Shown: positions 25,661 to 37,189 of the stretch, one piece after another | How the letters are laid out: the number at the start of each line of letters is the position of its first letter | Position numbering within the stretch: position 1 is the first letter of the stretch | Notes under the pieces: generated by a model | What the model was told of the DNA's origin: nothing | Databases searched by the model: none | What the model saw: the letters and a program-made list of their open reading frames with translations, nothing else | Made by a program: the position numbers and the translations under genes | Source of the DNA: Flaveria trinervia | Taxonomy: Eukaryota > Streptophyta > Magnoliopsida > Asterales > Asteraceae | NCBI GenBank assembly: GCA_025506515.1 | Contig: JACCIX010000895.1 | Span: forward strand, 137,501 to 201,500 | DNA: 64,000 nt | Reading direction: 5' to 3'

Positions 25661-27164
25661 GCAAATCAACAAACAAATCCAAAATATACATACACATCTA
25701 CATACCCAAACAAAAAAATCAACAAACAAATCCAAAATCAACAAATCCAATCAGCAAAATCGTCAAGCAAAATCTGAGCAATCAACCTCAAACAACAACC
25801 AAATCACATCCAAAATCGTCAAGCAAAATCAACAAATCTGAGCAAATCAAATCAACCTCAAAAAATCGACCTCAAGGGTTTACCTTGAGAAGATGACAGA
25901 CAGAGATGGTGACGGAGGCGGTGAAGGTAAGTAACAGAGGCAGTGAAGGTGAGCAATGGGGTGAAGAAGACGACGGAGAAGCACTGCAGTGGGGGAAATG
26001 AAATCGGGTCGGTCATCGATTTCTTTAGGTCTCGGTCAGAGCCGACCGACCGGGTCAGCCTACCGACCGTGAACATCAAACACCCTGACCGGCAGACCGC
26101 GTCAGCCAGTCAGCGGTTAGAGGTGAGAGTTGCAACATCAAACACAACCTAAGTGTTATGGAACTTGTGAACAAGAGCGTGAGCCACCTGGCTGGTCACC
26201 CTGGTCGTGCACATTGCAACCACTGGGCGCGGTCGTGAGTGTAACATCCTGTATTTTCGTTAACTAAAAGTTAACTTCGTTTATTCTTAAAAGGGTCATG
26301 GTTGTAAATCTTGGAATTTATGGGTGAATTATGTTTATTTTCCTCTTAGTTGTTATTAGTATATAATGTATGAAAGTTAATAATTATGACAATAATAATA
26401 GTAACAATAATAATAAGTTATAATAAAGAATAATAATATCACTAATAATGGTATACCAATAATGATAACAATGTTAACACGATTAATAATAATTATTATT
26501 ATAACAACAATAATAACCAAGCTTATGTTAATAACCAAACGTTTCCAAATCGTTCCAAATTCAACCGTGTATACGTTTCGAACTTGATGGTATCATTTAA
26601 TCGTGTTTACGAGTCGGTTACGAACCTTAACCGATCAAGAAACGGCGACATTAACCTCATTACCGTTCGAACATTTAATCCTAATAATAATCTAATTAAA
26701 AAAACTTAAACAATTATCTATCTATCTTTAATCAATTGCAACCTTCAATTGTACCTAAAACAAACACATACAACGAATTCAATCGTCAACTTCATCGTGA
26801 GGCTGCAACTAGTCGAACACCACCCTCTGGTGTTGAAGAATCAAAATTGACAGAGAGCTTTCAGTCCGGACCATCACACGAAGCTATCTAAACCTTGATT
26901 TGAATATCGTTGAAGATTTCTCGACTTTCTACACTCTGGACCGCGACTTGTTCTTGGTTGTCTTTTGTATCGATTCGAATTCAAATCGGGTAATTGAACA
27001 CATCAAAACATTCGTTTGTACATGGGAAGCAATAGCCCTAAACTTAATTTGATTGAAATCAATGATTCGGGGTTCATTTTGGGATAATCGTTTCTAGGGT
27101 TCTTGGTGAAAAGGGGGAACTTCTAATCTGGGTTTAAAAGAGTTAGAAACCAAAGTGAACCAAG

Positions 27165-27250
27165 GCTGCGACCCTAGTTCACTGGTTAAGTCAATACCCT
27201 CTCCACAATGAGGTCCCGGGTTCGAACCCGGGCTCCTCATCTGTTTTTAA
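27165..27250 (+). repeat. tRNA-related (SINE-like) unit inside the G1 LTR
   Basis: A perfect RNA polymerase III B-box, GGTTCGAACCC (27219-27229), lies about 35 bases after an A-box-like CTAGTTCACTGG (27174-27185), and a T run follows at 27243. The B-box arm can form the stem CCCGGGTTCGAACCCGGG. The rest does not fold as an obvious intact tRNA, so a tRNA-derived SINE fragment or tRNA pseudogene is more likely. Confidence 0.5.
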
Positions 27251-28559
27251 GGCTTTTTAGCCCTTAATTTAGTTATAGGAAATTTTTAATAATTATAAAA
27301 TTTAACACCCGGTTATTTATTATTTTAAAGCCGACGAAGGAAGAAAAGAAATAAAGTCCAAAATCGAGGGACCAAACTCGCCAACGAAAGAAAGTCGGGT
27401 GAGTGGGAGTATATAAGGGAGAGGGCAACCCTTACCCTCTCCCCGCACACTCACAAATCATCCAAAGAAAAGAGGAGAAGAGAGAAAGGAAGAAAAGAGG
27501 AAAAGTGTTGGTTCGGGTTGGTTCAAGTAGCCAAAATCGTCGTGTAGCAAGTCAAATCGAAGCCCTTGTCGTTGTGCTCGTTTGTGTGAATTCTAGGACC
27601 CCTCTTTTACTTGTTTTCAAACGATTTTGGGGCTGGAAAACATCTGAAATTGGGTTTTTGAGTGTGTGAATGTTTGACCCGTTTGTGTATGTGTATGTGT
27701 ATGTGTATGTGTGTGTATGATGTGTTTGAGTCTTGATTGTGAGCTTGCGTGTGCTTGAATGGTGTTGTGGTATGTATCCCTAAGGTTTAGGATGGTCGAT
27801 TTGGGGTTAAAATGGGTTTAGAAGAGTTTGGAGGCCAAAAACCCTCGGTTGCAGTCGGGATGAACTGCATTCTGCATCAGCTAGGGCTAGGCGACCGACT
27901 GAGGCCGAATGGAGGCTATACGGCCGAATAGGGTGCGATTGGGGTCCATTCGCACGATTGGGGACCATTCGCACGATTGAAGGTCCATTCACACGATTGA
28001 AAGGCCAGTCGCATGGAGGACATGCGACTGAGGACCGGTCGCATAAGTGCTCATCCGCATTAATCCCATTCGCATGAGGTTCATCCGCATTGTCCATTCA
28101 CACGACTGAGCGTCATTCGCATGAGTGTCCATCCGCATTGGTTCATTCGCATGGAGGTCATGCGACTGAAGGGTGACCATACGCCCGAATAGGGCTGTTG
28201 CACCCGTGGAAAGCGTAGATTGACTTCTGACTTTCAGGAGAAAGGGCAGATGTAAGTTTTGATGTAAAGGTTCCTGTAAGAGCATGTAAAATGACTGTTG
28301 AGACCTTAGATAGCATGTTGGGCATGATATGATGATGTTGCATGTGTATGCTTGTTATGTATGTATGATGTACCCTGTATGATGATGATGAATGTGTATG
28401 ATATGTTCCTTATTATGATGTATGTTATCTTTATGGCGGCTTTACGTGTCACGTTAATGAATGAAGTATTATGTAACGTAAAGCAAAAGATAATGAAAGA
28501 GGAACATAAAGTAAGAATGCATGCATTTATTGAATGATAAACGAACGAAGGAAAGGCTT

Positions 28560-28790
28560 GCAAGCACATATATGAGGTGAGCAACCCTGTTGTTGCAACA
28601 GACTCGGATATTGTGCAATCGTTAGGATTGCCATGAGGTGAGCAAGAGGGTTGCAAGAGACTCGGATGGCGTGTCATCAATGAGAATGGCAATGAGGTGA
28701 GCAACTTGATGGTTGCAACAGACTCGTATAGCGTGCAATCGTTGGGATTGCAAATGAGGTGAGCGACCCTGTTGTCGCAACAGACTCGGG
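28560..28790 (+). repeat. Four imperfect ~60-bp tandem repeats in the LTR
   Basis: Units of the form GAGGTGAGCAACCCTGTTG, then GCAACAGACTCGG, then GCAATCG..GGATTGC repeat four times. The last part of each unit is a short dyad. The zone occupies the same relative position as the 22-bp minisatellite in the related LTR remnant at 2165-3640. Confidence 0.8.
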
Positions 28791-29266
28791 AGCACGACGT
28801 ATAGACTGAATGAAAGTTAATGAATGTAATAGAAGATAATAATTATATTATCAACGTGTATGTATATTGCATGGTCACGAACGAATGTAAAGTATAGTAT
28901 GATTTTGAAGGAAAGAAAAGAACGGTTTCACGGAAGTAAAGTATGTTTATTTATAAAACTAGAACTCACTCAGCAACGTTGATTTTGATGTGTTTCCAGT
29001 TGGCAGGTAGTGATTGCTAAGGATGGCACTGCGAGGCTACTCAGCTCTTTTGGGATGGCATCCAATTATAATGCTTTTGTGATGTAATGCAAACATATAT
29101 TTTGTAACCGGATAATGATGTATTATTAGGCAAAAGTGTTTATAATGAAATGAGATGTCTTTTTGAATGTTTCCGCTGCAATATTTTCTTAAGACAAATG
29201 TATTTATATGTTTTATGCACGATGAATGACCAGCTGTAAGCGTCCCGGAGACGGGGCCTTACAAGT

Positions 29267-29279
29267 TGGTATCAGAGCC
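29267..29279 (+). promoter_or_regulatory. G1 primer-binding site (initiator tRNA-Met type)
   Basis: TGGTATCAGAGCC three bases after the LTR end is the standard plant primer-binding site complementary to the 3' end of initiator tRNA-Met. Confidence 0.95.
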
Positions 29280-29570
29280 AAAGTTTAAGTGAAATGGGTA
29301 AACTTTCAAAATAAACCTTTACTTAAACTGAGAATGGGACGGAAAGGGAATGGGATGCCACTCTGAGTAGCTGCGTGCCATCAGGTATTTTTGTAAAGTT
29401 AACCGGTTTGTGAGCGCATGGTATGGTTATGTGTCATATGTAGATTTAAATACTGATGTAGTCAGGATAGGTAATGCTGGGGGTATGAAGAGTAAAGTAA
29501 GTGGCTAATCAAACTGGACACTGTAATTAGGGACTTACTATACTTGACATAAACTAAGCTTTTCCCTTGA

Positions 29571-30539
29571 ATGACCGTGTTGGTGTTTGAATCTTTCAGT
29601 GTGCATGTGATGGCCGGTGGTAGATCTTCGAAAGCTTCACGGGGTGGAGGTCACGGTGCTGAACCACGACCCAAGAGAGGGAGACCCAGAGTTGAGAAAG
29701 TGGTTCATGAAGAACCAGAGACCCCTCATCCGGAGGGTGGTGACGAGAGCGCCAATCTAAGAGCCTCAGTAAAGGAGGCTGTGGTGGAAGAAGTTCATCA
29801 GGTCATGCAGACGATCCTACCGTCTGTGGTGACCAAAGTGATCAAGGCGGTAAGAGAAGAGGAAAGAAAGGAGAAGAACAGATCCTCTGGAGAACGGGAA
29901 CAACCAGAGCCGGAAACGGTTCTATCTGATGACGAAGAGGAAGAAGAAGAGCCTGCGGAGATGGCACAAGGATGCAATTATGGGGCTTTTATGAGATGCA
30001 AGCCCCTACTTTCGATGGAAATGGCACTGCTGCAGCTACTCACCGGTGGGTGGGGAAATGGAGGTTGTTCTCGATATCAGCGGTGCCGGGAAGACCAAAA
30101 GGTGAAGTTCGCTACCCACTCCTTTGTGGACTCAGCTCTATGTTGGTGGGACAATATTGTCCAAGCTGAGGGTAACAGGGCCACTGGGAAAATGAGATGG
30201 CCTGAGCTGAGAAAGTTAGTGATTGAGGAGTTTTGTCCTCATCGGGAAATGGACAAGGTCGAAAGGGAGTTCTTGCAACTGGAGGTGGGAACTATGACGC
30301 ACCAGCAGTACACCACGAAATTCAACGAGATGGCACGTCTGGTGCCGGATGAGGTGACACCCCTGTCACGAAAGATTAAGAGATACATTCAGGGTTTGCC
30401 AGTGGATATTCGCAGGCACATGATCGCTGCCCGGCCGAGCACGTTTAGGTCGGCGGTGGATTTGGCAGGAAGACTGTACGATGAGAGAACGGTGGTGGTG
30501 ACTAAGGGTGGCAAGAAGAGCGGTGGTGATCGAAACTAG
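29571..30539 (+). CDS. gag: G1 gag (capsid region), frame-disturbed
   Basis: The likely true start is the Met at 29610 (MAGGRSSKASRGG). A basic N-terminus is followed by a helix-rich acidic region with a run of Glu. The retrotrans-gag domain begins at FVDSALCWWDNIV and ends near RPSTFRSAVDLAGRL. Between about 29990 and 30115 the expected sequence (including APTFDGNGTAAATHRWVGK) is in the next frame, so paired frameshifts replace about 40 residues. Forms the particle shell in related elements. Confidence 0.85.
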   Translation: MTVLVFESFSVHVMAGGRSSKASRGGGHGAEPRPKRGRPRVEKVVHEEPETPHPEGGDESANLRASVKEAVVEEVHQVMQTILPSVVTKVIKAVREEERKEKNRSSGEREQPEPETVLSDDEEEEEEPAEMAQGCNYGAFMRCKPLLSMEMALLQLLTGGWGNGGCSRYQRCREDQKVKFATHSFVDSALCWWDNIVQAEGNRATGKMRWPELRKLVIEEFCPHREMDKVEREFLQLEVGTMTHQQYTTKFNEMARLVPDEVTPLSRKIKRYIQGLPVDIRRHMIAARPSTFRSAVDLAGRLYDERTVVVTKGGKKSGGDRN

Positions 30540-30593
30540 CGGGGAAAGAGGTTTGGTCGGGGTGATGCCTCGACAGGTAATAAGAAGGCACGA

Positions 30594-31174
30594 GTGGATG
30601 ATCACCGTGTGGTCACATCAAGTGTGGGGTCGAAAAGGTGTGGCAAGTGTGGAAGGGAGCATAGTGGGGAATGCAGGTTTGGGTCAAATTTGTGCTTCAA
30701 ATATGGGAAGGCGAGGCACCTGGCAAGGGACTGTCGTATAGTCCGGTGTTATAACTGTGGTGAAGAGGGTCACATAAGTAAGGATTGTAAAAAGTCGAGG
30801 GCTGAGGGTTCCGGAGCGAAGAAGATGGGAGGTGAAGGACCGAGGGCGAGCACGAGGGCATTTACCATGACACAGGAGGAAGCTAGGACGGACCCTGATG
30901 TCGTGTCCGGTACGTTTCTAGTGAACCAAACTTTAGCTTCTGTGCTATTTGATTCTGGTGCTAGTAAGAGTTTTATTTCTGCTGCTTTCTGTGCTATGTT
31001 GCCTGTTAATAGTAGATGTATTGATGCGCCCTTCGATGTAGAAACTACCATAGGCAAGTCTACCAGGATTTCTGAGATGATAGAGAACTGTGAGGTGGAA
31101 TTAGTAGGTCATAAGTTTCCTGTTAGACCGTTCGTGATGACCTTGGGTGGTTTTGATTTGGTTCTGGGATGGAT
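30594..31174 (+). CDS. G1 nucleocapsid zinc knuckles and start of the protease
   Basis: Three Cys/His knuckles follow gag: CGKCGREHSGEC, CFKYGKARHLARDC (second Cys replaced by Tyr) and the intact CYNCGEEGHISKDC. A retropepsin follows with catalytic LFDSGASKSFIS and the flap-side LGGFDLVLG. The coding sequence is cut at 31174 by the G3 insertion and resumes at 42697 with the MDWLADSKANIV segment. Confidence 0.88.
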
Positions 31175-32335
31175 TGATCGATGTCGTGTGGTCGGTCAAA
31201 AATATATATTAAAGAGTACCTAATCACCCTTAATAGTAAAGGGTAAGCAGGGTGTCGAATCCACAGGGAATCACAGGGAAGTGCTAGCAACGATTAATTT
31301 AAAACTATTAAACATTAAAAAGAAAATTTCTTGATTAATTAATGAGAAAGAATCAAATTACAAAATAAAAGTTTAAGTTTTGAACAATCTTGGAGAAAAG
31401 CAACCCACTTCAGGATTCAGGTTTGGCAAAGTACAATTTTTCTCGAATGAAACCTAGTGAGAAATCATTAATGGTGATGTGTACATGATATGATTTAAGT
31501 GATACTCAGGGACTAAAGTTTAAAGGACCTTATTCACACAATTACCAATTTGAATAATGAAACCCTAATTTTAATACTCAATCACACAATGATTAAAGAC
31601 AACCAAAGTCATAGAATATCAACATTAGACCTAAACATAATCAACCGTTTAAATAATCAAAATCATAAATTGAATCCAAAGAACTTAAATGGTTCAAGAT
31701 CCAATCTCAAATCTAGGTTACAACTAAGAAAAATAGAAACTTGCACAAACCCGTCCCCCGAAGTGAATCACAATGGATTTAGCCTTGCATCTTCATCGAT
31801 TCTTCAACAAAACGTAATTGATCATGTAATTCGGATGAAATCGACGTTCTTGATGTTAGAAGAGCTTGAGAAGGATCCCAGATTGCCAAATTCGTCCAAG
31901 ATTTCTGTGTGTAAAAGTCCTTTTCGAATTAGGGTTTTTTTCCTTTTAAATCCCTTCAAAATAGGCTCAATTTCAACAAAAACCCGGACCCCGGCGTCGG
32001 TGGCGCCTATGGGGGCGTTAGTGGTGCCACCTTCCTGTGCAATCTTGATTTTCATGTTTAATTTTTCGAGACCTTTCCGTTGATAAGTTATGGGTCCCGT
32101 AACTCAATTCCTAGCTCAAGTTATGCTCGTTTTAAAATACCGTTGCCGTACAACTTCGGTTTATCATATCTGGACTTCTCGAGTTCCAATTATTTTCCTT
32201 TTTCTTCCATTTCTTCGTATTCTTCACGTTTAACCTACAAACACAAAATATTCCCAAAGTAACTCTATTTCTCATACATTTATACATAAGCCCGGAAATA
32301 AAGTCGTTAAACGTTAAACTTTCACCACCCGATCA
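31175..32335 (-). repeat. 3' LTR of G3
   Basis: Matches 41533-42696 almost base for base; differences are mainly 1-base indels. A putative spurious ORF inside the LTR occurs in both copies and has no recognisable domain. Confidence 0.93.
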
Positions 32336-33847
32336 CAATCCCCACACTTACCTTTTGCTTGTCCTCAAGCAAAGCTCAATTGTAATTTACAAACCATCAT
32401 TGATAATTTACCCACTAGTCACCTATTAAAGATTAACTAAGGTCAAAGGTCATGCCCCGTTCACACAACTTACATCGTCTAATGGATTTATATTCTAGAA
32501 AGTCAATCATGAGTAAAATAAGACATCACTCAACTAATATTATCATGATTTTGATTTTTAATCTCATGTACACACCCCTCACAATAATTCACTCCTCTCG
32601 GTTAATTTCTGGACTAGTAGAAGATGTACTAGTGTAATCACTCACTAACCCAATATACCACGTTGTCCACATAAGCTTGTATAGCGATAACACCTCCACC
32701 ATTTGCATAGATATTGCACACGTCTAAAGGACTTATGGGTTTTGGGTTTAGGCACGGTAGGAAGTTTTGACTTTTAAAAATGGCTAACATACATCTAACT
32801 ATAACCCAAATCATTAAACCATCCTTATCAACATGACTCAAAGAGCTAAATCCCTTTAATCCTCTTTTTTTTCCTTCCCCCTTTTTTTTATTTTTTATTT
32901 ATATATATATATATATATATTATATAATATATAATATATATAATATATATATATATATTTTATCCCTTTTTTTTCTCTTTTTTTTTCTTTTTTTTTCATA
33001 ATATGAGCTTGCCTTTGGATGCTCTTTCACTTTGAATGACTTAACGATTGGTTATCAACTAATAACTTGGGCTTCATGTCTTGGTTTTAACAAAAGAATG
33101 GTTTAAGGCTCAACGTGGCTACTAAGGGAACGATGGATGAAACTCACAAACGTTTAACAAGTAGATGGGTTCCTAGATTGCCTTTATCATTCATGTGCAA
33201 GCACCTTGCTTATGGTATTGGTATGCATCAACAACACAAGTTCTGTAACAACATTAATATATGGCCTACCCTCAACAATTGAATATGTGTATGATGTGTA
33301 TGAAGTCATAGGCTCAAAATCTCACCAAGTAGGAATTTAGGCTGCCGATGTGCACCTGAGTTTATTATATCAAATACTTGTTACACTAACTGGGTATCCA
33401 TCATATTTCCACGAACGACCCGCTAGAACACTTTTCTGAACTTGAGGAACATGGCCATGACCTAAGATCTATATCACTCTCTAATAAACAACAAGTGAGG
33501 GTTCTAGTTTCATAAACACACTGAGCTTTACTTGAAAACTTTTGCACAAATTCACATTTGGCAACATGGTTTCTTTCTCCCCCTTTTTCTTCTTTCTTTT
33601 TTTTTTCAAAATAAAAATTTTCTAATTTTTACCATTGTTACCCTAATTTGCATGACCCCCTCATCCCCACACTTAAGGGGTGCATCGTCCCCAATGCACC
33701 ATTCAGTCTGTTGGAGCAATTGTGGTTTTAGGGGAGTTGTCATCATTATATCCATGCTCTCCCACTCATCAAAACAAGTCATCACTCGGGTTGTACCACA
33801 ACACACCTACCATAGATTCACTCATTCCCACATACATAGTTATTGTT
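32336..33847 (-). other. G3 3' untranslated region with two purine tracts
   Basis: On the minus strand GGTAAGTGTGGGGATTG (32336-32352) abuts the LTR and is the polypurine tract. A second similar tract, TTAAGTGTGGGGATGAGG, lies at about 33658-33677. A T/C-rich and TA-repeat patch occupies 32862-33000. No credible ORF otherwise. Confidence 0.75.
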
Positions 33848-35723
33848 TTACACTCCCAACCACAGATTAACACACCAAAAGAGTGTTGACAAGAATAATA
33901 GCAAATAACATGTTTGAACATAAACAGATAGAGTGGAGAAACACATGGACCTGATCAAGTGATCAGAGAGTGTTCTGATCTCATCCAAACGGAGGTCTGG
34001 GCAGTGGTGGTCAAAGAAGGATTCCATCAGACTTTGGTGCATGGCGTGCATATCGAAGCTGCCAGCTTCCCCCGTCACGTGTGAGCTTCCATCCGCGGTT
34101 GTCTCCGTTGGTATCCAATGTGAGGGTTGAGCTTGTGGGTACCTCTCATATTGTTGTCCGGGCCTATGTTCAGGCAGAGTACTCCAATCCACCAGCTGTG
34201 GCCGAGCTTGATATGACAGCCCTGCATGATAGTCATTGTACTGGCGAACCTATTCCTGATACAGAAAATAATCGTTAATAGCCTGTTCGCGTGCATACGC
34301 GGAGTCACGCGCATACATCCTCATGTCATCACGCAGCTCTCTGTCACGCTGTTCTTGCGCTGCCCATGCGTCCCTTGACTGTTGCTCATACTCTTCTATC
34401 CTCCTATCATAGCTCTCTCTCCACCTTCTTTGTCGCTCTCTTTCACGTGACTGTTCATCATACATGTGCCTCTGATCTAAGGTCCATCCTGCAAAGCCAA
34501 AGGTCTGGCTCTGATAACTGCTTCCTGATTTCTTCTTCCTCGTTGGTCCCTTGTAGCAGCATCCATATCCTCAATTGCTCTCACACCACCTTGACCCCTA
34601 GAAACATCATCCGTATCCGCATATTGGGAACATCATCTCGCGGTACCATCAACACTCGCCCACTATCCTTATCTCGTAGTTGATAATGAGTGGCCGTCTT
34701 CTTGTATTCCCATGATTGTCCTCCCAATCGATTAACTTTGAATTTTAAAACCGTGATTGGGATGGCCAAAGCCTCGTTGGATACAACCTTTTGTTTGCGC
34801 AACAACATGGTAATCAAGCGACAGTGTGGAATCATCAACCGGGCCCTGCTTTCTCGGCTTTCCCAAATGTTCATCATCACCAATTGTCGGTAAGACAACA
34901 TTGTCTACCGGTGAGGAGGGCATGAAGCACTCTCAGCTCATAATGTCGCACTCTCCCCCCTGTCAGAGATTCTAGGGATCACGTTCTTGCTCAAGATCAC
35001 TGTCAGTAGCTTTGGTAGGATCTTCATGTTACTTCTGTTCAGATTGTCGGAAGTTAAGGCAGTGATAGGAACAGCAAAGATATCATTCAAGACCTCCCGC
35101 AGGTAGTCCCCAGTTGGGATTTCCAGAATTGAGCTTTCGTGTAGAAATTCATAGGGCTCGGGTGCAGTATCAAACTTTGCCACTTGAGAGATTGTCTGAA
35201 AGGACATAACCATTGTTTTCCCACCGACCTTGCCAGTTAGTGTAGTGGTGTGTGGTGGGTTTGATCCATCCTTTCTTACCAGAGTAGACATCCATTCCAT
35301 GATTTGATTTACATACACATGTGGCTTATCCATCTTGACAAATGTCAACACCTCTCTCCATCCCAACCTTTCAAAACACTCAACCACTCCAAACAGTCGA
35401 AACTCCGGGAGTTCCATTGGTCTTTCACAAACCATGAGTGTTGTGAGGTCGTTCTTGTCTTTGAATTTGTCCATGTATAGTTGTGGTTGCATCTCTCGTG
35501 GGAACTTGGACAATGGCTTCTTGTACTCCGTCCAAATAGGATTCTCCTCGGAATCATAGTCGATGTCATCGCCACTGGAATTGGTCGCCATTGAGTCATC
35601 CCTTTCGCTTTCGGAGCTTGTTTCAGTTATATTGCTTCGCCTTGTACGTTTTCCTGAAGGCTCCGATGATGAGGCGGAAGCTTTGCCTTTTCCTCGAGAA
35701 GTTGATTCCTTGGTTCGTGGCAT
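33848..35723 (-). CDS. G3 post-integrase extra ORF (env-position, function unknown)
   Basis: The first and longest piece (35723-34938, 261 residues) starts MPRTKESTSRGKGKASAS, a basic Ser-rich segment, then an acidic stretch, then a folded domain with FGVVECFERLGWREVLTF, GKVGGKTMVMSF and LLTVILSKNVIPR. Later pieces (34901-34581, 34465-34250, 34192-33848) carry a strongly charged RERERQRRWRE coiled-coil-like segment and a C-terminal hydrophobic stretch ending near 33860 that could span a membrane. The pieces are in different frames. Athila elements are known to carry an ORF here, sometimes called env-like, but its function is not established. Confidence 0.7.
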
Positions 35724-35906
35724 GATTCTTTCGTAGGAATCACGGTTGCATTTAGCGGATGCAACAAGCCTTTTAAACCACTCGATATGCCCGAGTGGAC
35801 GAGTGAAGTCTCGGGAGGGTTTCTAGTGACACACCCACAAAGTTCACCGAGTTGCCTCTCGGAAAGCGCTAAGTTTTACGTCTTCAGCCAGACCGTTACC
35901 TGGTCC

Positions 35907-37189
35907 TTACAGATTTGTTGTGTAGGTTGGTGCACTTACTAAGAAGCTCACTGATTCTTCATTGGTTTCGCTCATATCCTTGCTTTCCAGATAATGTTTC
36001 AATCGATGTCCATTCACCAATTTTCGTACACCGTCTTTAGGGTCTTCAATCTCGACATCGCCAAACTTACCAACTCGAATTACAATATACGGTCCCATCC
36101 ATTTGCTTTTCAACTTACCGGGAAACAGTTTCAATTGTGAGTTATACAACCACACTTTCTGGCCGACTTCAAAAGTCTTCTTCTGTAACTTAGCGTCGTG
36201 CACTTCTTTCATCCTTGCCTTGTATGCGGCTGTCGTCTCGTATGCCTCGTTCCTTAATTCTTCCAGTTCGTTCAAACTCAACTTCCGTGCAGTGCCTGCA
36301 CATTGTAATCAAGATTAACATTTTAATTGCCCATAAAGCACGATGAGCGAGTTCGACAGGTAAGTGACATCCTTTCCCGTAGACCAACCGATATGGGGTT
36401 GTACCGATAGGTGTTTTGAAAGCGGTACGATAGGCCCATAAAGCATCGTTTAACTTGGTGGACCAATCTTTACGGTCCGATCATACCGTTTTCTGTAAGA
36501 TTTCCTTAATTTGCCTATTGGAGACCTCCACTTGACCACTCGTTTGAGGGTGATAAGGTGTTGCTATTCAGTGATCTACGCCATAACGTTTCAACAACTT
36601 TCCAAAGTGAAAATTCTTAAAATGTGATCCTCCGTCACTTATGATCACACGCGGGAAACCAAATCGTGAGAAAATATTACTTTGAACAAATTTACACACA
36701 ACGTGGTGGTCATTTGTTTAGTGGCAACGGCCTCCACCCATTTTGACACGTAATCCACAGCCACTAAATATATAGATTGCCATACGAATTTGGAAATGGG
36801 CCCATGAAATCAATTCCCCAAACATCAAATATCAACCACGAGAATTGGTTGCATGGGCATTTCATTACGTTTTGATATACTTCCCAGTTGTTGACATTTC
36901 AAACAATTTTTAGCAAAACTATACGAATCACGAAAGATTGTTGGCCAAAATAGTCCACAAGATAGGATCTTGTGACCCGTTTTCTGTCCGCTAAAATGAC
37001 CCCACATGCAGATGAGTGTGCATGTTCTAACACGTCTTGAATTTTGGATTCAGGAATGCATCTTCGGATGATTTGATCCGCTCCGACCTTGAATAGATCT
37101 GGTTCGTCCCAAATGTAATATTTGACCTGCGACATGAACTGTTGTCTCTTCCTCTTGTTCCAATGGTCGGGAGTGGTACCTGCAGTCAA
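35907..37189 (-). pseudogene. G3 integrase, broken by frameshifts
   Basis: Zinc-binding region from HAHSSACG, with the CLKC pair at about 36930. The catalytic core between about 36830 and 36390 has lost a continuous frame. The C-terminal domain is readable in 36281-35907 (KLKSKWMGPYIVIRVGKFGD). The family inserts element DNA into the genome; this copy cannot encode a full enzyme as sequenced. Confidence 0.8.

Larger units (their letters stand above)
21793..26149 (-). mobile_element. PIF/Harbinger DNA transposon, nearly complete but decayed
   Basis: Left end GGGGCTGTTTGAT and right end ATCAAACACAACC form an inverted repeat (10 of 13 bases), flanked by TAA at 21790-21792 and 26150-26152, matching the TWA target duplication of this superfamily. 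Inside are the two genes expected of an autonomous element, both on the minus strand: a Myb/SANT-like ORF and a DDE transposase. Subterminal GACTGAGTAAG and GTCAGCC words repeat near both ends. Both genes carry stops or frameshifts. A 1.1-kb microsatellite has expanded between the Myb-like gene and the right end. Confidence 0.88.
26240..29263 (+). repeat. 5' LTR of G1 (about 3.0 kb)
   Basis: Bounded by TGTAA and TTACA. The segment from 27319 to about 27827 is duplicated at 45778-46285 with few changes, identifying it as LTR. It contains a tRNA-like unit (27165-27250), a GTGTAT repeat (27680-27720), CGCATG-rich repeats (27940-28180) and a 60-bp tandem array (28560-28790). ORFs within the LTR have no recognised product. 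Confidence 0.85.

Noticed and set aside
24405..25841. 478-residue plus-strand ORF of the YIHIYIPIYI type
   Set aside because: It is the hexamer microsatellite in the Harbinger element read through; minus-strand ORFs there are equally open.
25858..26079. Extra exon of the Harbinger Myb-like gene upstream of the microsatellite
   Set aside because: No similarity to the Myb-like domain and no supported splice link; it overlaps subterminal repeats.
27165..27250. Functional tRNA gene
   Set aside because: A B-box is present but no convincing acceptor stem or anticodon arm; kept as a tRNA-related unit only.
27403..28704. ORFs in the G1 LTR (27403-27669, 27807-28097, 28306-28704) and the matching ORF at 45862-46119
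   Set aside because: They lie in LTR sequence with tandem repeats and have no recognisable domain; the duplicate at 45862 comes from the second LTR, not from gene conservation.
31550..32083. 177-residue ORF repeated at 42133-42408
   Set aside because: Both copies are in the LTRs of G3 and differ by frameshifts; no domain.
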